This document shows, in pieces, positions 27,575 through 40,976 of a stretch of DNA of 64,000 bases. Location of the stretch: the NCBI RefSeq assembly GCF_013416525.1, contig NZ_JACCEM010000010.1, positions 62,001-126,000 on the forward strand. Direction: 5' to 3'. How positions within the stretch are numbered: the stretch's first letter is position 1; every line of letters starts with the position of its first letter. The position numbers and the translations under genes are program-made. This DNA is from Parapusillimonas granuli. Its GTDB lineage: Bacteria > Pseudomonadota > Gammaproteobacteria > Burkholderiales > Burkholderiaceae_B. The notes below the pieces were generated by a model. It made no database searches, was not told where the DNA came from, and saw only the letters and a list, made by a program, of their open reading frames with translations.

Positions 27575-28474
27575 TCAAACAGCGGCAGCGCCCCCCACGA
27601 TTTCTGAAATTTCTTTGGTAATGGCGGCTTGGCGGGTCTTGTTGTAGACCAGCTGAAGGTCGCCGATGACTTTCTTGGCATTGTCGGATGCCGCCTTCAT
27701 GGCGACCATGCGAGCCGACTGCTCGGAAGCCATGTTTTCCGCCACGGCCTGGTACACCAGACCTTCCACGTAGCGCATCAGCAGGTCATCGATGACCGTC
27801 TTGGAATCAGGCTCGTAGATGTAGTCCCAGCCATAGGAGGATTTGACCGCTTCGTCGCCTTGTTCAGGCGCGGACTGGAAGGGGTCGGCCAGGCCGCTGG
27901 GCAGCGGCAACAGGCGGATGAAGCTGGGATCCTGCTTCATGGTGTTGACGAAGCGATTGGTGGCCAGGTAGATGGCGTCGATCTTGCCGTCGACGAAGTC
28001 GTCGATCTGGACCTTGATGGCGCCGATGAGGCGTTCCAGGTTGGGCTTGTCGCCCAGCTGGGTTTCCTGCGACACCAGGTTCGCGCCGATGCGCGTCAGC
28101 ACGCCCAGGCCTTTGTTGCCCAGAGCCGTGGCCTGCACCTTGATGCCCTGCTGCTCGAATTCCTTCAAGCGCGCCAGCACCAGGCGCATGATGTTGGTAT
28201 TCAAGCCGCCGCACAGGCCCTTGTCGGTGCTGACCACCACGATGCCGACCGCGCGGACCGGGCGTTCCTGCATGTAGGGGTGCGAGTAATCGGGATGCGC
28301 CTGCATCAGGTGGGCCGCGATCTCGCGCACCTTGGTTGCATAGGGACGGCCCGCGCGCATCCGGTCCTGCGCCTTGCGCATTTTGGATGCAGCCACCATC
28401 TCCATGGCTTTGGTGATCTTGCGCGTGTTCTGCACGCTCTTGATCTTGGTTCGAATTTCCTTAATTCCGGCCAT
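27575..28474 (-). CDS. atpG: ATP synthase gamma subunit
   Basis: The 299-residue central-stalk subunit begins [31 protein letters not shown], the conserved N-terminal helix, and ends with the conserved helix [17 protein letters not shown] and [16 protein letters not shown]. These two helices form the rotating coiled coil inside the alpha/beta hexamer. It is placed between atpA and atpD. Confidence 0.97.
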   Translation of the reverse strand: MAGIKEIRTKIKSVQNTRKITKAMEMVAASKMRKAQDRMRAGRPYATKVREIAAHLMQAHPDYSHPYMQERPVRAVGIVVVSTDKGLCGGLNTNIMRLVLARLKEFEQQGIKVQATALGNKGLGVLTRIGANLVSQETQLGDKPNLERLIGAIKVQIDDFVDGKIDAIYLATNRFVNTMKQDPSFIRLLPLPSGLADPFQSAPEQGDEAVKSSYGWDYIYEPDSKTVIDDLLMRYVEGLVYQAVAENMASEQSARMVAMKAASDNAKKVIGDLQLVYNKTRQAAITKEISEIVGGAAAV

Positions 28475-28574
28475 CGCTCTTTCCTGAAAGGGCGTTATAG
28501 CGGGGCCGCCAGGGCGGGCCCCACCGTACGTATGGATACTGAAGCCGCGGCTTCGTCACCCTCGCCAGTCAAAC

Positions 28575-30116
<1,542 letters not shown>

Positions 30117-30151
30117 GTTCAGACTCCTGGAATCCTGTTATCTGGCGCGCG

Positions 30152-30691
30152 TCAGGCGGCCAAAGTGTCGCGCATGCGGGCCAACTGGGCCTGCACGGAA
30201 GCATCAAGTACTTGGTCGCCCACCGCCACGCGCACGCCGCCGATGAGATCGGGGTCGATCGTGACGACCGGCTTGAGTTTGAGGCCGAACTTCCTTTCCA
30301 ACCCGGCCACCAGTTGCTGCAGCTGCTCGTCAGACAGGGGGAAGGCGCTGACGATACGGGCCGCCGCGGTGCCCTCGTGCTGGTTCTTGAGTATTTCGAA
30401 TTGCTCTGCGATTTGCGGCAGCACGAGAATACGATTGTTGCTGACCAGCAGCTCGATGAAATTGCGCGCGCTCGCCGGCAAAGGCGATTTGATCAAGCCG
30501 GTAAAGAGCTCGATGCGCTGCGCCGCATTGAGACGGGGATCGGACAGCGCTTCGCGCACGTCATGCTGCCCCGCCACCTGGGCAAGCTCGGATACCAGAT
30601 CCGACCAAGAGGCCAGGCCGGCCTGGTCGTCGCGCGCCGACGCGAACAACGCTTCGGCATACGGTCTGGCAATAGTCGATAATTCAGCCAT
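30152..30691 (-). CDS. atpH: ATP synthase delta subunit
   Basis: The 179-residue protein begins [16 protein letters not shown], the delta/OSCP signature. An N-terminal six-helix domain binds the top of F1, and the C-terminal part ([27 protein letters not shown]) carries the conserved GG motif. It joins F1 to the peripheral b-stalk. It starts 14 bp after atpF. Confidence 0.96.
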   Translation of the reverse strand: MAELSTIARPYAEALFASARDDQAGLASWSDLVSELAQVAGQHDVREALSDPRLNAAQRIELFTGLIKSPLPASARNFIELLVSNNRILVLPQIAEQFEILKNQHEGTAAARIVSAFPLSDEQLQQLVAGLERKFGLKLKPVVTIDPDLIGGVRVAVGDQVLDASVQAQLARMRDTLAA

Positions 30692-30705
30692 GGCTTGCCC
30701 TGAGT

Positions 30706-31176
30706 TTAGAGTTGCGCCTTAAGCTGATCCAACAGCTCGGCGTGTGCCTGTGCATCGACTTCTCGCTTGAGAATCTGTTCTGCACCCTTAACCGCCAACA
30801 GGGCGACGTCGGCGCGCAGGCTTTCGCGCACACGCTGGACCTCTTGGGCCGCGTCCTGCTGAGCCTGCGCGATGATGCGCGCCTTCTCGGCCTCGCCTTC
30901 GCGACGAGCCTGGTCGATGATAGCCGCAGCCTGCTTCTCTGCTTCGACCATACGGGCATGATTTTCCGTTTTTGCAGACGCCTCGATGACGCTGATGCGT
31001 GCCTGGGCCTGGGCCAGATCGGCCTTGCCCTTATCGGCGGCGGCTAGGCCGTCGGCGATTTTCTGGCGACGATCATCCATCGCTTTCGTGAGGGGCGGCC
31101 ATACGAATTTCATCGTAAACCAGCCCAGCACGAAAAACACGATCATCTGAAAAAAGAGAGTCGCGTTTAAATTCAC
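30706..31176 (-). CDS. atpF: ATP synthase subunit b
   Basis: The 156-residue subunit begins with a GTG at 31176 ([20 protein letters not shown]), preceded by AAGGGAAACGACC. This start gives the usual length and places one membrane helix at the N-terminus. The longer upstream frame runs into the atpE-atpF gap and is not conserved. The rest is a long charged helix (about residues 30-150) rich in Ala, Glu, Gln and Arg that dimerises as the peripheral stalk. Confidence 0.94.
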   Translation of the reverse strand: MNLNATLFFQMIVFFVLGWFTMKFVWPPLTKAMDDRRQKIADGLAAADKGKADLAQAQARISVIEASAKTENHARMVEAEKQAAAIIDQARREGEAEKARIIAQAQQDAAQEVQRVRESLRADVALLAVKGAEQILKREVDAQAHAELLDQLKAQL

Positions 31177-31304
31177 GGTCGTTTCCCTTTCAATACCACT
31201 CGTGCCAGACAGCCCCGCTGCATGACACCTGATGTCCAAGCCACAAGGCGGCGCTGACCGGCCGCCCACGGCTGCTTAACCCGCCCGATGGCGGGCTGCA
31301 ATGC

Positions 31305-31583
<279 letters not shown>

Positions 31584-31651
31584 TCAAAAAACTGCTATGC
31601 AAGAAAACCTTGCGCCCCGAACCGAGAGTGGATCGCCCGGCCCGAATACCT

Positions 31652-32530
31652 TTAATGGCCTTCGTGAGCCTGACCCACATACACCAGGGTCAGCATCATG
31701 AAGATAAACGCCTGCAACAGCACGATCAGGATGTGGAAAATGGCCCACACCGACCCCGCCAGAACATGGCCGATACCCAAGCCGAGGCTTGAGCCATTAA
31801 ATCCGGTCCATGCGCCACCCAGAAGAGCGATCAACATGAAGATGAGTTCACCGGCAAACATGTTGCCGAACAGCCGCATGCCCAGCGAGACCGATTTCGC
31901 GGCGTATTCGATGCAATTCAGCAGGAAATTGAACGGCGCCAGGAACAGCGACGCGATGCCGTGCGCGTGGAAGGGCGCGGTGAACAATTCTTTGACGAAA
32001 CCGCCGGGGTTCTTGATCTTGACGCCGTAGTAGAACATCAGGAGCAGGACGCCCAGCGACATGCCCATCGGAACGTTGAGATCGGCCGTGGGCAGAATGC
32101 GGTGGTAATAGAGCGGGTCGCCGTGTTCGGCGCCGACGCCCGTCACCTTGAACAGCCAGGGCAGCAGGTCGACCGGCACCAGGTCGAGCACGTTCATCAG
32201 GATGATCCAGAGGAACACCGTGAGCGCGAGCGGCGACACGAAGCGGCGGGAAGTTTCGGAGGGAACGATGCTCTTGGCCTGGTCTTCGACCATTTCGATG
32301 AGCATTTCGACGAAGGCCTGGAAGCGGCCCGGCGTGCCGGCGGTAACGGCCTTGGCGGCGCGCCACAAGACGAAGACGACCAGCAGGCCCATGGCGATGG
32401 ACCAGAACAGTGAGTCGTAGTTGACGATGTCGAAGTCGGCGATGACCGATTGTTTCTCACCAACGCTGTTCAGGTGAACCAAGTGATGCTGAATGTACCC
32501 AGACTGAGGCGAAATATCACTAGCAGCCAT
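31652..32530 (-). CDS. atpB: ATP synthase subunit a
   Basis: The 292-residue integral membrane subunit has the essential Arg in the helix segment [19 protein letters not shown] (about residue 225) and the C-terminal helix [25 protein letters not shown]. The N-terminal part [10 protein letters not shown] is typical of betaproteobacterial AtpB. It forms the proton half-channels with the c-ring. A gap of about 104 bp separates it from atpE. Confidence 0.96.
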   Translation of the reverse strand: MAASDISPQSGYIQHHLVHLNSVGEKQSVIADFDIVNYDSLFWSIAMGLLVVFVLWRAAKAVTAGTPGRFQAFVEMLIEMVEDQAKSIVPSETSRRFVSPLALTVFLWIILMNVLDLVPVDLLPWLFKVTGVGAEHGDPLYYHRILPTADLNVPMGMSLGVLLLMFYYGVKIKNPGGFVKELFTAPFHAHGIASLFLAPFNFLLNCIEYAAKSVSLGMRLFGNMFAGELIFMLIALLGGAWTGFNGSSLGLGIGHVLAGSVWAIFHILIVLLQAFIFMMLTLVYVGQAHEGH

Positions 32531-32587
32531 CTGAAACCTTATCCTGTCAATGAGAGCACCAGGCCCATGAATTAATACGCACGAGGG

Positions 32588-33088
32588 CTACGGCAGCTTG
32601 CGGAACAACAACAACAGCGCGTAGCCCTTCAAAACACTTAGCAAGCCAAGCAGCATGGCCGGCCAAACCAGCCAATCGCGGCCCAGCCAGGCGGCAAGCC
32701 CCAACACGAGCACGGCAAAGCCGAGCTTGAAAGCCTCGCCCACGAAAAAAGTGAGTGGACTCGCACGTGAAGAGCCGAACAAACCAACCAGCAGGCGCAG
32801 CGCGAAAAGCGTGTTGGGCACAAAATAGGCTGCAGCGCCGATCAGGGCGGATACAGCCGCATCAGTGCCCGCAACGAGCCACGAGGCCAGTATGGCGACG
32901 CAGCCCATGATCGCTTGCGCGGCAAGGCTGCGAAATATACCACTACTTGCGCGCCGGGTCATGGCGATGCGGTCTTCGTCCGACAACACGACTACGGGTA
33001 CGGTGTCGCCGTCTTGCAACGCATTGCCGCCATCCGCAGCGCCATCTTGCGATGCGACTGACCGGGCGAAAGTTCCAGCTGGCTCCAT
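32588..33088 (-). CDS. atpI: ATP synthase accessory protein I
   Basis: The small protein has four hydrophobic helices in its last 110 residues (AAQAIMGCVAILASWLVAG, ALIGAAAYFVPNTLFALRLL, EAFKLGFAVLVLGLAAWL, LLGLLSVLKGYALLLLF). Its position as first gene of the atp operon identifies it. AtpI helps assemble the c-ring. Start is uncertain: the frame is open to 33199, and I choose the ATG at 33088 (166 residues). A still later ATG near 32965 would give a length closer to the usual 125-130 residues. Confidence 0.75.
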   Translation of the reverse strand: MEPAGTFARSVASQDGAADGGNALQDGDTVPVVVLSDEDRIAMTRRASSGIFRSLAAQAIMGCVAILASWLVAGTDAAVSALIGAAAYFVPNTLFALRLLVGLFGSSRASPLTFFVGEAFKLGFAVLVLGLAAWLGRDWLVWPAMLLGLLSVLKGYALLLLFRKLP

Positions 33089-33215
33089 GGGTTTCAACCG
33101 CAAGGCGTCAAACCCATAGAGTATAGCGTGATTTTTAAGCTGTAAGCAACAAGTCAGCTGGCGCTTTTTGTGCGGCGCGCAACACTTCCGCCACCGCACA
33201 CGCCGCCGCTCGAGG

Positions 33216-33992
33216 CTATTTGTGCTTGAAGTCGGGCTTGCGTTTTTCGACGAAGGCCGCCATGCCCTCCTTCTGGTCTTCGGTGGCGAAAAGAGCGTGG
33301 AAATTGCGACGCTCGTACATGAGTGTTTCGCTCAGCGAGCCTTCGTAGGCCATGTTGACGCATTCTTTGGCCATGATCACCGAGGGCAGCGACATGGACG
33401 CGATGACGGCGGCGGCTTCCATGGCTTCGTCCATCAGCCGCTCCAGCGGCACGACCCGGGATACCAGCCCGGCGCGTTCGGCTTCTTCGGCGTCCATCAT
33501 GCGGGCAGTGAGGACCAGGTCCATCGCCTTGGCCTTGCTGATCGCGCGCGGCAGGCGCTGGGTTCCGCCGTAGCCGGGAATGACGCCCAGCTTGATTTCG
33601 GGCTGGCCGAATTTCGCGTTGTCGGCCGCGATGATGAAATCGCACTGCATGGCGAGCTCGCAGCCCCCGCCCAGCGCATACCCGGCCACCGCGGCGATGA
33701 CGGGCTTGCGTATGCGCTTCAGGGATTCCCAATTGCCGCCCAGGTAGTCCTTCTTGTAGACGTCCATGTACGACCAGTTCTGCATGGCGCCGATGTCGGC
33801 GCCCGCCGCGAAGGCCTTTTCATTGCCGGTCAGGACCATGGCGCCGATATTGTCGTCGGCATCGAAGGCGCGCATGGCTTCGGCCAGTTCGTCGATGACT
33901 TCGTTGCTCAGCGCGTTCAGGGCTTTGGGGCGGTTCAGCGTCAGCACGCCCACGCGGCCCACGACTTCGACTTTCACCAGTGGCGCATCCAT
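33216..33992 (-). CDS. Enoyl-CoA hydratase/isomerase (crotonase family)
   Basis: The 258-residue protein has the oxyanion-hole segments [12 protein letters not shown] and [18 protein letters not shown], and the two catalytic-type glutamates expected of a hydratase (GGGCELAM and [16 protein letters not shown]). It would add water to 2-enoyl-CoA in fatty or aromatic acid breakdown. The ATG at 33992 is preceded by AAGGAGAACGC and fits better than the ATG 18 bp upstream. It diverges from the M61 peptidase gene; neighbours give no specific pathway. Confidence 0.87.
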   Translation of the reverse strand: MDAPLVKVEVVGRVGVLTLNRPKALNALSNEVIDELAEAMRAFDADDNIGAMVLTGNEKAFAAGADIGAMQNWSYMDVYKKDYLGGNWESLKRIRKPVIAAVAGYALGGGCELAMQCDFIIAADNAKFGQPEIKLGVIPGYGGTQRLPRAISKAKAMDLVLTARMMDAEEAERAGLVSRVVPLERLMDEAMEAAAVIASMSLPSVIMAKECVNMAYEGSLSETLMYERRNFHALFATEDQKEGMAAFVEKRKPDFKHK

Positions 33993-34023
33993 GCGTTCTC
34001 CTTGTAGCAAGTAATATGTTGGG

Positions 34024-35802
34024 ATGAAAACAGAACCGATACTTTACAGCGTAACGCCTTTTGATCCGAGCGGCCACCGGCTCGCCGTGGTCTTGTCCAT
34101 TCCCGCGCCCGACCCCGCCGGCCAGGCGCTCGCCCTGCCCGCCTGGATACCCGGCAGCTACCTCATACGCGACTTCTCGCGCCAGGTGGAAACCATAAGC
34201 GCCGCCAGCCGCGGCAAGCCCGTGCAAATCCGCAAGACCGGCAGCCACCGCTGGCTGTGCGAACCGGCCGACGGCCCGCTGACGGTGGAATACACCGTCT
34301 ATGCCTGGGACCTCTCCGTGCGCGGCGCCCACGTCGACGAAACCCACGCCTTTTTCAACGGCACCAGCGTGTTCCTGGAAGCGGAGGGACGCGGCGGCGA
34401 ACCCTGCCTGGTCAAGCTCTGCCCTCCTCCGCACACCAAAAAATGGCGCGTCCACACCAGCCTGCCCGAGGCCGCCGGCTTGCCCGGCGCGGCGCGGCGC
34501 CATGGCTTCGGCCTGTACCGCGCGAGCAGCTACGACGACCTGATCGACCATCCCGTCGAAATGGGCACGCCGCAGGCCGTGAGCTTCACGGCGCACGGCG
34601 CCGAGCACGAAATGGTGTTCACCGGGGTCATTCCGGGCCTGGACCTGGAACGCATCGCCGCCGACACGAAGAAGATATGCGAGGCGCAAATCGAGTTCTT
34701 CGAGCCCGAAGCGCGCAAGCCGCCCTTCCTGGACAGCGCCGACCGCTATGTATTCATGACCATGGTCACGGGCAATGCCTACGGCGGGCTGGAACACCGC
34801 GCATCGACCGCCCTCATGGCCTCGCGCGGCGACCTGCCGGTGGCGGGCCGCGCGGATGCCGGCGAGGGCTACCAGACCTTCCTGGGCCTGGTCAGCCACG
34901 AATACTTCCACACCTGGAACGTGAAGCGCATCAAGCCCGCCGCGTTCGCCCCTTACGACCTGAGCCGCGAGAACCACACCCGGCTGCTGTGGGTGTTCGA
35001 GGGCTTCACCTCTTACTACGACGACTTGATGCTCCTGCGGTCGGGCGTGATCCAGGACACGGACTATCTGCGCCTGCTGGGCAAGACGATCTCCAACGTG
35101 CACGGCGCCGGCGGGCGCCTGAAGCAGAGCGTCGCCGAAAGCTCCTTCGATGCCTGGACCCGCTACTACAAACAGGACGAGAATTCGCCGAACGCGCTGG
35201 TCAGCTACTACACCAAGGGCGCGCTGGTCGCGCTCGGGCTCGACCTGCTCATACGGGAACGCAGCGGCCAGCAGCGCTGCCTGGACGACGTCATGCGCCT
35301 GATGTGGCGGCGCTTCGGGCGTGACTTCTATCGCGGCGCGCCCGTCGGCGTGCCGGAAGACGCCATGCCGGAGCTGATCCTGGAAGCCACCGGCGTCGAC
35401 GCCGCGGAATTTATCGACCGCCATGCATATGGCCGGGAAGACGTGCCGCTGGAACCGATGCTGGCGGCCAGCGGCATACGGCTGGAATGGAAAAGCGCGT
35501 CCGACGCGCCGTCGCTGGATGCCCGCATGCGGGCCGCCAACGGCGAGTTTCAATTCGCCACCGTCCTGGAAGGCGGCGCGGCCCACGCCGGCGGCGTTTC
35601 GGCGGGCGACGTCCTGGTCGCCGTCGACGGGTTGCGGGTGGCCGACAACGCCGGCCTGGAACGCCTGCTGCGCGCGCGCCGGCCGGGCGACGTGGTCCAG
35701 CTGCATGTATTCCGGCGCGACGAATTGCGCGCCTACAGCGTCAGGCTGAACCCGCCCGCGCGCGGCGAATGCGTGCTGACCCGCAGCCAGGTGCCGGCAT
35801 AA
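34024..35802 (+). CDS. M61 family metallopeptidase (glycyl aminopeptidase type) with PDZ domain
   Basis: The 592-residue protein has an N-terminal beta domain ([21 protein letters not shown] is a family hallmark), a catalytic domain with zinc motif HEYFHTWN at about residue 291 and the third-ligand helix [17 protein letters not shown] at about 323, and a C-terminal PDZ domain (about 480-590, [20 protein letters not shown]). M61 enzymes release N-terminal Gly or Ala residues. No signal peptide is seen, so it is probably cytoplasmic. Length is typical. Confidence 0.88.
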   Translation: MKTEPILYSVTPFDPSGHRLAVVLSIPAPDPAGQALALPAWIPGSYLIRDFSRQVETISAASRGKPVQIRKTGSHRWLCEPADGPLTVEYTVYAWDLSVRGAHVDETHAFFNGTSVFLEAEGRGGEPCLVKLCPPPHTKKWRVHTSLPEAAGLPGAARRHGFGLYRASSYDDLIDHPVEMGTPQAVSFTAHGAEHEMVFTGVIPGLDLERIAADTKKICEAQIEFFEPEARKPPFLDSADRYVFMTMVTGNAYGGLEHRASTALMASRGDLPVAGRADAGEGYQTFLGLVSHEYFHTWNVKRIKPAAFAPYDLSRENHTRLLWVFEGFTSYYDDLMLLRSGVIQDTDYLRLLGKTISNVHGAGGRLKQSVAESSFDAWTRYYKQDENSPNALVSYYTKGALVALGLDLLIRERSGQQRCLDDVMRLMWRRFGRDFYRGAPVGVPEDAMPELILEATGVDAAEFIDRHAYGREDVPLEPMLAASGIRLEWKSASDAPSLDARMRAANGEFQFATVLEGGAAHAGGVSAGDVLVAVDGLRVADNAGLERLLRARRPGDVVQLHVFRRDELRAYSVRLNPPARGECVLTRSQVPA

Positions 35803-35812
35803 GGCGACGCCG

Positions 35813-36730
35813 TCAAGCGGCTTCGAGCCGCGCCTGGATCGCCTTGGCGGCCGTCACGCCGTCCGCCAGGGCGGTGACGACACAAGGGTGCTGGCGCTGC
35901 GCGACTTCGCCGATGGCGTACACGCCGGGATGGCTGGTTTGCGCCGTCTGCGCATCGGTTGCGATGAAGCCTTGCGCATTGCGCCGCAGGCCCAGGGACT
36001 CGGCATAGTCGGCGCAGGGTTCCCACCCATAGAACACCATGAGCAAGTCGTATTCGACACCGTTGACGGTGCGCCTGGCGGCGTCGACGGAATAATCGCC
36101 GACATGGACGAGCGAGGGCGGCAGCCGCTGCACGAACTGGCGCTGCGCGCGCACCGTGCGCGCATAGAGGTCCACCGAGCGGGCGCCGTGCTCGAGCGCG
36201 TACAAGGCGTTTTCGAACCCGTTGTCGCCGCCCCCCAGCACCGCGACCTTTTCACCGCTGAAATCGTGATCGGAAACATGCCTGCCCGGCCCCACCAGCA
36301 CCCCCGGCAGGCCGCCGAATTGCGCCCTTGCGCGCGGCAGAACGCCGGACGCCAGCACGACGCAGCGGCCGCGCAGCGGCTGTTCCATGCCCGCGGCCCG
36401 CAGCGTGAAGCCCCGGGCGTCCGCATCGATGCGCTCCACCCGGCATGACAGCCACAGGGGCACGCCGGCCTGCCGCAGGCTGCGCGCCAGGTTGTCGGCC
36501 ACCTGGATCCCGGTCATGCCGGGCAAGCTGGCATTCCATTCATCCAGATAAGAGTGGCTGCGGCACAGGCCTCCCGGCTCGTCGGCCGCCTCGATCAGCG
36601 CCGGCGCAAAGCCCAGGCGCGCCAGCCAGACGGCGCAGGACGCCCCGGCCGGCCCGCCGCCCACAATCACCGCATCGAACATCTCGTCGTAAATTCCGCT
36701 GCTTGCGCCCATACCCCGTTCCAACGTCAT
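35813..36730 (-). CDS. FAD-dependent pyridine nucleotide oxidoreductase, thioredoxin-reductase-like fold
   Basis: The 305-residue protein has the FAD motif AVIVGGGPAGASCAVWLARLG (about residues 20-40), an NAD(P)-binding segment VAVLGGGDNGFENALYALEHGA (about 150) and the closing FAD segment HPGVYAIGEVAQRQHPCVVTALADG. The redox CxxC of thioredoxin reductase is absent, so it resembles ferredoxin/flavodoxin-NADP reductase-like or TrxR-like oxidoreductases of unknown partner. Three possible starts (36730, 36712, 36682) exist and none has a strong ribosome-binding site. It diverges from folB. Confidence 0.75.
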   Translation of the reverse strand: MTLERGMGASSGIYDEMFDAVIVGGGPAGASCAVWLARLGFAPALIEAADEPGGLCRSHSYLDEWNASLPGMTGIQVADNLARSLRQAGVPLWLSCRVERIDADARGFTLRAAGMEQPLRGRCVVLASGVLPRARAQFGGLPGVLVGPGRHVSDHDFSGEKVAVLGGGDNGFENALYALEHGARSVDLYARTVRAQRQFVQRLPPSLVHVGDYSVDAARRTVNGVEYDLLMVFYGWEPCADYAESLGLRRNAQGFIATDAQTAQTSHPGVYAIGEVAQRQHPCVVTALADGVTAAKAIQARLEAA

Positions 36731-36778
36731 TGCGCTGTTAAAGCACTACAATTCCAACAATTCCATTAGGCCTACATT

Positions 36779-37138
36779 ATGCCCACCCGCCGCATTTTCT
36801 TTAGCCAGATCTCCCTGGACGCACGCATCGGCATACTCGAGCACGAATTGCGCGCCACGCAGCCGCTGCACATAGACGCCGAGTTCGACGTGGACGTCGG
36901 CCAGAAAGTCCAGGACCAGAACATACATACCGTGCTGGATTATCGCCTGCTGCGCCATGCCATCGTGGACGAATGCACCCGCGCCCACGTCAACCTGCTG
37001 GAAACGCTCAGCGAACGGGTCGTGGACCGGATCTTCAATGAATTCCATGAAGTGCGATTCGCTAAAATCCGCATCAGCAAGCCGCTGGCTTTCTCGGACT
37101 GCGCCGCCGTCGGCATAGAGCTGCAGCGCAGCCGCTGA
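36779..37138 (+). CDS. folB: Dihydroneopterin aldolase
   Basis: The 119-residue protein fits FolB: IFFSQISLDARIGILEHELRATQPL at the N-terminus, the active-site helix region VLDYRLLRHAIVDECTR, LLETLSERVVDRIF and the C-terminal VRIRISKPLAF-type strand (EVRFAKIRISKPLAFSDCAAV). It cleaves dihydroneopterin in folate synthesis. It lies 15 bp upstream of ttcA, probably in one operon. Confidence 0.88.
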   Translation: MPTRRIFFSQISLDARIGILEHELRATQPLHIDAEFDVDVGQKVQDQNIHTVLDYRLLRHAIVDECTRAHVNLLETLSERVVDRIFNEFHEVRFAKIRISKPLAFSDCAAVGIELQRSR

Positions 37139-37153
37139 ACCTCAATCACTACC

Positions 37154-38092
37154 ATGCAAGTCGAAACCATTCCCACCATCGCGCGTGAGCAAGATGCTCA
37201 CGAGGCAAGCCGCCGGGCCCGGAAGCAGCGCCTGAACGAGAACAAGCTGGCCAAGCGCCTGATGCGCGAGGCAGGCCGCGCCATCAGCGATTTCAACATG
37301 ATAGAAGACGGCGACAAGGTCATGGTGTGCCTGTCGGGCGGCAAGGATTCCTACAGCATGCTGGACATCCTGCTGACGCTGAAGGCGCGGGCGCCCATCA
37401 AGTTCGATATCGTCGCCGTCAACCTGGACCAGAAGCAGCCGGGCTTCCCCGACCACATCCTGCCCGAATACCTGCGGTCGATAGGCGTGCCCTTCCACAT
37501 CGAAACCCAGGACACCTATTCCATCGTCACACGCGTGATACCGGAAGGCAAGACCATGTGCTCGCTGTGCTCGCGCCTGCGGCGCGGCATCCTGTACCGC
37601 GTGGCCGGCGAACTGGGCGCCACCAAGATCGCGCTCGGCCATCACCGCGACGACATCCTGGGCACCTTCTTCCTGAACCTGTTCTACGGCGGTCGCATGA
37701 AAGCCATGCCGCCCAAGCTGATGTCGGACGACGGCAAGCACATCATCATCCGCCCCCTGGCCTACATCCCCGAAAAAGACCTGATTGCCTATTCGGAACT
37801 GAAGCGGTTTCCCATCATTCCCTGCAATCTCTGCGGCTCCCAGGAAAACCTGAAGCGCAAGGAAATGACGCGCATGATAGACGAATGGGACCGCAAGTTC
37901 CCCGGCCGCTCATGGAACGTATATGGCGCGCTGTCCCGCGTGGTGCCTTCGCACTTGATGGACACGGAACTGTTCGATTTCACCGGCCTCAAGCCCACGG
38001 GCATCCCGGACGAGAACGGCGACAAGGCCTTCGACGCGGAAGACTTCGACGCCGCGCCGCCCGTTCTTCCCGAAGGGGTCAGGCCTCGGTAG
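37154..38092 (+). CDS. ttcA: tRNA 2-thiocytidine biosynthesis protein
   Basis: The 312-residue PP-loop ATPase has the motif [12 protein letters not shown] (about residues 57-68) and two CxxC pairs, [10 protein letters not shown] (about 136) and CNLCGSQ (about 228), which bind an iron-sulfur cluster. It thiolates cytidine 32 in a set of tRNAs. Sequence and length match TtcA of betaproteobacteria. Its 3' end overlaps the convergent ubiX by 14 bp. Confidence 0.94.
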   Translation: MQVETIPTIAREQDAHEASRRARKQRLNENKLAKRLMREAGRAISDFNMIEDGDKVMVCLSGGKDSYSMLDILLTLKARAPIKFDIVAVNLDQKQPGFPDHILPEYLRSIGVPFHIETQDTYSIVTRVIPEGKTMCSLCSRLRRGILYRVAGELGATKIALGHHRDDILGTFFLNLFYGGRMKAMPPKLMSDDGKHIIIRPLAYIPEKDLIAYSELKRFPIIPCNLCGSQENLKRKEMTRMIDEWDRKFPGRSWNVYGALSRVVPSHLMDTELFDFTGLKPTGIPDENGDKAFDAEDFDAAPPVLPEGVRPR

Positions 38093-38666
38093 CCCCCATG
38101 CCCTCCCAGCTCGGCCCCGGGACGGCGATGTCCACGAGCTCCAGCACCCGGGCGACCGTGTGATCCACCATTTCATCCAAGGTCCTGGGGTGGTGGTAGA
38201 AGGCGGGCAGCGGCGGAAAGATGATGCCGCCCATTTCAGTGACGGCGGTCATGTTGCGCAGGTGCGCCAGATTGAAAGGGGTTTCGCGCACCATCATCAC
38301 CAGCCGCCGCCGCTCCTTCAGGGTGACGTCGGCCGCGCGGGTGATGAGGTTGTCCGACAGGCCGTGGGCCACCGCCGCCAGCGTGCGCATGGAACAAGGC
38401 ACGACGACCATGCCCGCCGTGGAGAAGCCGCCGCTGGCCAGCGCCGCGCCAATGTCGCGAAAACTATAGACGCGATCCGCCAGGGCATGGACCTCTTGGC
38501 GGCTCATGCCCAATTCGTGCTTGATGTTCAGCACACCGGGCGGCGACACCACCAGATGCGTCTCGACATCGGGCTTCCGGCGCAGCATTTGCAGCATGCG
38601 CACGGCATAAACGGCGCCCGTGGCGCCGGTTATGCCGATGACCAGCCTGCGCGGCGAGGCCGTCAC
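38079..38666 (-). CDS. ubiX: Flavin prenyltransferase UbiX
   Basis: The 195-residue protein has the FMN-binding motif [15 protein letters not shown] at the N-terminus, the segment [28 protein letters not shown] and [20 protein letters not shown] at the C-terminus. UbiX makes the prenylated FMN cofactor of UbiD-type decarboxylases in ubiquinone synthesis. The start is a GTG at 38666 that overlaps the grxD stop (GTGA); upstream frame residues do not belong to UbiX. Confidence 0.93.
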   Translation of the reverse strand: MTASPRRLVIGITGATGAVYAVRMLQMLRRKPDVETHLVVSPPGVLNIKHELGMSRQEVHALADRVYSFRDIGAALASGGFSTAGMVVVPCSMRTLAAVAHGLSDNLITRAADVTLKERRRLVMMVRETPFNLAHLRNMTAVTEMGGIIFPPLPAFYHHPRTLDEMVDHTVARVLELVDIAVPGPSWEGMGATEA

Positions 38667-38989
38667 TCCAGCGCACCGGCCTCTTTCAGCACGGTCGCGA
38701 GTTCGCCGTTTTCGTACATTTCGGCGATGATGTCGGAGCCCCCGACGAACTCGCCCTTCACGTACAGCTGGGGAATGGTGGGCCAGTTGGAGTATTCCTT
38801 GATGCCCTGGCGCACGAGGTCGTCGTCGAGCACATTGACCGTTACCAGCTTGGTGACGCCGGACGCCTTCAGGACCTGAATGGCGCGGCCGGAGAAACCG
38901 CACTGCGGGAACTGGGCCGTGCCTTTCATGAATAGCACGACCGGATGGTTCGTCACGGTTTCACGGATGAAATCTTGCACTTCGCTCAT
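38663..38989 (-). CDS. grxD: Monothiol glutaredoxin (Grx4 family)
   Basis: The 108-residue protein has the CGFS-type active site (QCGFSGRA, about residue 31), with [12 protein letters not shown] before it and the glutathione-binding segments [19 protein letters not shown] after it. CGFS glutaredoxins bind a [2Fe-2S] cluster and deliver it to target proteins. It lies between prmC and ubiX and overlaps ubiX by 4 bp. Confidence 0.95.
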   Translation of the reverse strand: MSEVQDFIRETVTNHPVVLFMKGTAQFPQCGFSGRAIQVLKASGVTKLVTVNVLDDDLVRQGIKEYSNWPTIPQLYVKGEFVGGSDIIAEMYENGELATVLKEAGALE

Positions 38990-39013
38990 GATGCTCTTTG
39001 TTCCTGGAAAAAA

Positions 39014-39841
39014 TCAATTATAAAAACCACCGGTGACCCGTTCGATGCCGGCAAGGTCCCGATGGCTGGCGATGCGCGAGAAGCCCGCCGAGGCCAGCAA
39101 CCCGCGTACCGCGGCCGCCTGGTCCCAGCCATGCTCCATGAAGAGCGCGCCCCCGGCCCCCAGCCTTGCGCCCGCGCCCCGGACGATATCCGTGAGCGCC
39201 GCCAGGCCGTCGCCGCCGTCGGTCAGCGCCCCGGCCGGTTCGAAACGGACGTCGCCCCGGGCCAAGTGTTGATCGCTAACTGCAATATACGGCGGATTGG
39301 ACACGATGACATCAAAATCCTCATGATCCGGCAGGGCATCGTACCAATTCCCGCGCAAAAATTCGACCCGCGCGCCCAGTGACTGCGCATTGGAGCGCGC
39401 AAGCGCCAATGCCTCATCGCTCAGGTCGGTGGCATAGACGCGGGCGTCGGGCCGTTCCAGGGCGATGGAAACGGCGATGGCGCCCGAGCCCGTTCCCAGA
39501 TCCAGGACCTTGGCGGCGCGGCCCGGCGCGAGCAGCTGCAAGGCGATCTCCACCAGGAGCTCGGTTTCGGGACGAGGAATCAGGACGGCCGGGGAAACGC
39601 GAAACATGCGGCCGAAGAACTCGCGTTCGCCCAATATGTAGGCCATGGGCTCGCCCGCCAGCCGCCTGGCTTCGAGCTCGTGGAAGCGCGCCACCTGGTC
39701 GGGGCTCAATGGATCGGTATCGTGCGCGAGCAGCCACACCCGGGGCACGCCCAGCACTTTCTGCCATAGCATCTGGAATTCGAGCCGCGGCAGCGGCGAG
39801 CGGCCGGCCAGCCCGCGCAGCTGCGGCGCCGTGTCAGTCAT
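39014..39841 (-). CDS. prmC: Release factor glutamine methyltransferase
   Basis: The 275-residue protein has the SAM-binding motif [17 protein letters not shown] (about residues 115-131) and the NPPY catalytic motif in [13 protein letters not shown] (about 183). It methylates the Gln of the GGQ motif in release factors. Its start overlaps the end of prfA by 8 bp, the classic prfA-prmC pairing. Confidence 0.95.
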   Translation of the reverse strand: MTDTAPQLRGLAGRSPLPRLEFQMLWQKVLGVPRVWLLAHDTDPLSPDQVARFHELEARRLAGEPMAYILGEREFFGRMFRVSPAVLIPRPETELLVEIALQLLAPGRAAKVLDLGTGSGAIAVSIALERPDARVYATDLSDEALALARSNAQSLGARVEFLRGNWYDALPDHEDFDVIVSNPPYIAVSDQHLARGDVRFEPAGALTDGGDGLAALTDIVRGAGARLGAGGALFMEHGWDQAAAVRGLLASAGFSRIASHRDLAGIERVTGGFYN

Positions 39842-40913
39842 GCCCCAGCGCGGCCAGCTGCTCCGCCTGGTATTCGGCCAGCAACGCCCCCGTCAGTTCG
39901 TCCAGGTCTCCTTCCATGATGCTGTTGAGCTTGTAAAGGGTCAGGTTGATGCGGTGATCGGTGACCCTGCCTTGCGGATAATTGTAGGTGCGGATGCGCT
40001 CCGAACGGTCGCCGGAACCGACCAGGCTCTTGCGCTGCGCCGCTTCTTTGGCGTGCTGCTCCTGCTGCTGCTTGTCCTTGAGCCGGGCCGCCAGCACCTG
40101 CATGGCCTTGTCCTTGTTGCGGTGCTGCGAGCGGTCGTCCTGGCACTCCACCACCAGCCCCGTCGGCAAGTGCGTGATGCGCACCGCCGAGTCGGTCTTG
40201 TTGATGTGCTGGCCGCCGGCGCCGCTGGCGCGGAAGGTGTCGATGCGCAGGTCGGAGGGATTGATGACGATGTCGCTCTGCTCGTCCGCTTCGGGCAGCA
40301 CGGCCACGGTGCACGCCGACGTATGGATCCGCCCCTGGGTCTCGGTTTCCGGCACGCGCTGCACACGATGCGCGCCGGATTCGAACTTCAGGCGGCCGTA
40401 GACGCCGTCGCCGTCCACCCGCGCGATCACTTCCTTGTACCCGCCGATTTCCGACTCGTTCGCCGACATGAGCTCCACGCGCCAGCCGCGGCTTTCCGCA
40501 TAGCGGCTGTACATGCGCAGCAGATCGCCCGCGAACAAGGCGCTTTCGTCGCCGCCCGTCCCCGCGCGTATTTCAAGAAAGACGTTGCGGTCGTCGTCGG
40601 GGTCGCGGGGCAGCAGGAGAATCTGCAAATCGGCTTCCAGCTGTTCCAGCTTCTCCCGCCCGAGCTTCAATTCTTCCTCGGCCATCGCCCGCATGTCGGG
40701 ATCGGCCATCATTTCCTGGGCCGCGCCCATGTCCCCTTCCGTCGCGGTGTACGCATTGAAGACGGCGACCACCGGCTCCAGCTCGGCCCGCTCGCGCGAG
40801 ATCTTGCGGTAGCGGTCCATATCGCCGGCGATCTCGGGTTCGGCCAACAAGGCATCGACTTCGATTAACCGGTGGGCAAGCTGCTCCAACCGGTTGCGCA
40901 TGGAACTTTTCAT
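39834..40913 (-). CDS. prfA: Peptide chain release factor 1
   Basis: The 359-residue protein has the GGQ peptidyl-hydrolysis motif in [22 protein letters not shown] (about residue 233) and the PxT-like anticodon mimic region that recognises UAA and UAG. Length is standard. The start may be Met1 or Met5 ([12 protein letters not shown]). It lies downstream of hemA and upstream of prmC. Its presence is relevant to the amber codon in the ArsR-type gene at 60102, since RF1 reads UAG. Confidence 0.96.
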   Translation of the reverse strand: MKSSMRNRLEQLAHRLIEVDALLAEPEIAGDMDRYRKISRERAELEPVVAVFNAYTATEGDMGAAQEMMADPDMRAMAEEELKLGREKLEQLEADLQILLLPRDPDDDRNVFLEIRAGTGGDESALFAGDLLRMYSRYAESRGWRVELMSANESEIGGYKEVIARVDGDGVYGRLKFESGAHRVQRVPETETQGRIHTSACTVAVLPEADEQSDIVINPSDLRIDTFRASGAGGQHINKTDSAVRITHLPTGLVVECQDDRSQHRNKDKAMQVLAARLKDKQQQEQHAKEAAQRKSLVGSGDRSERIRTYNYPQGRVTDHRINLTLYKLNSIMEGDLDELTGALLAEYQAEQLAALGHD

Positions 40914-40976
40914 AAAGCGAATGGGAAATGGGCAGGGAGGAAAAACGGGCGCAACACGACGGGGAGTCGCGGAGCG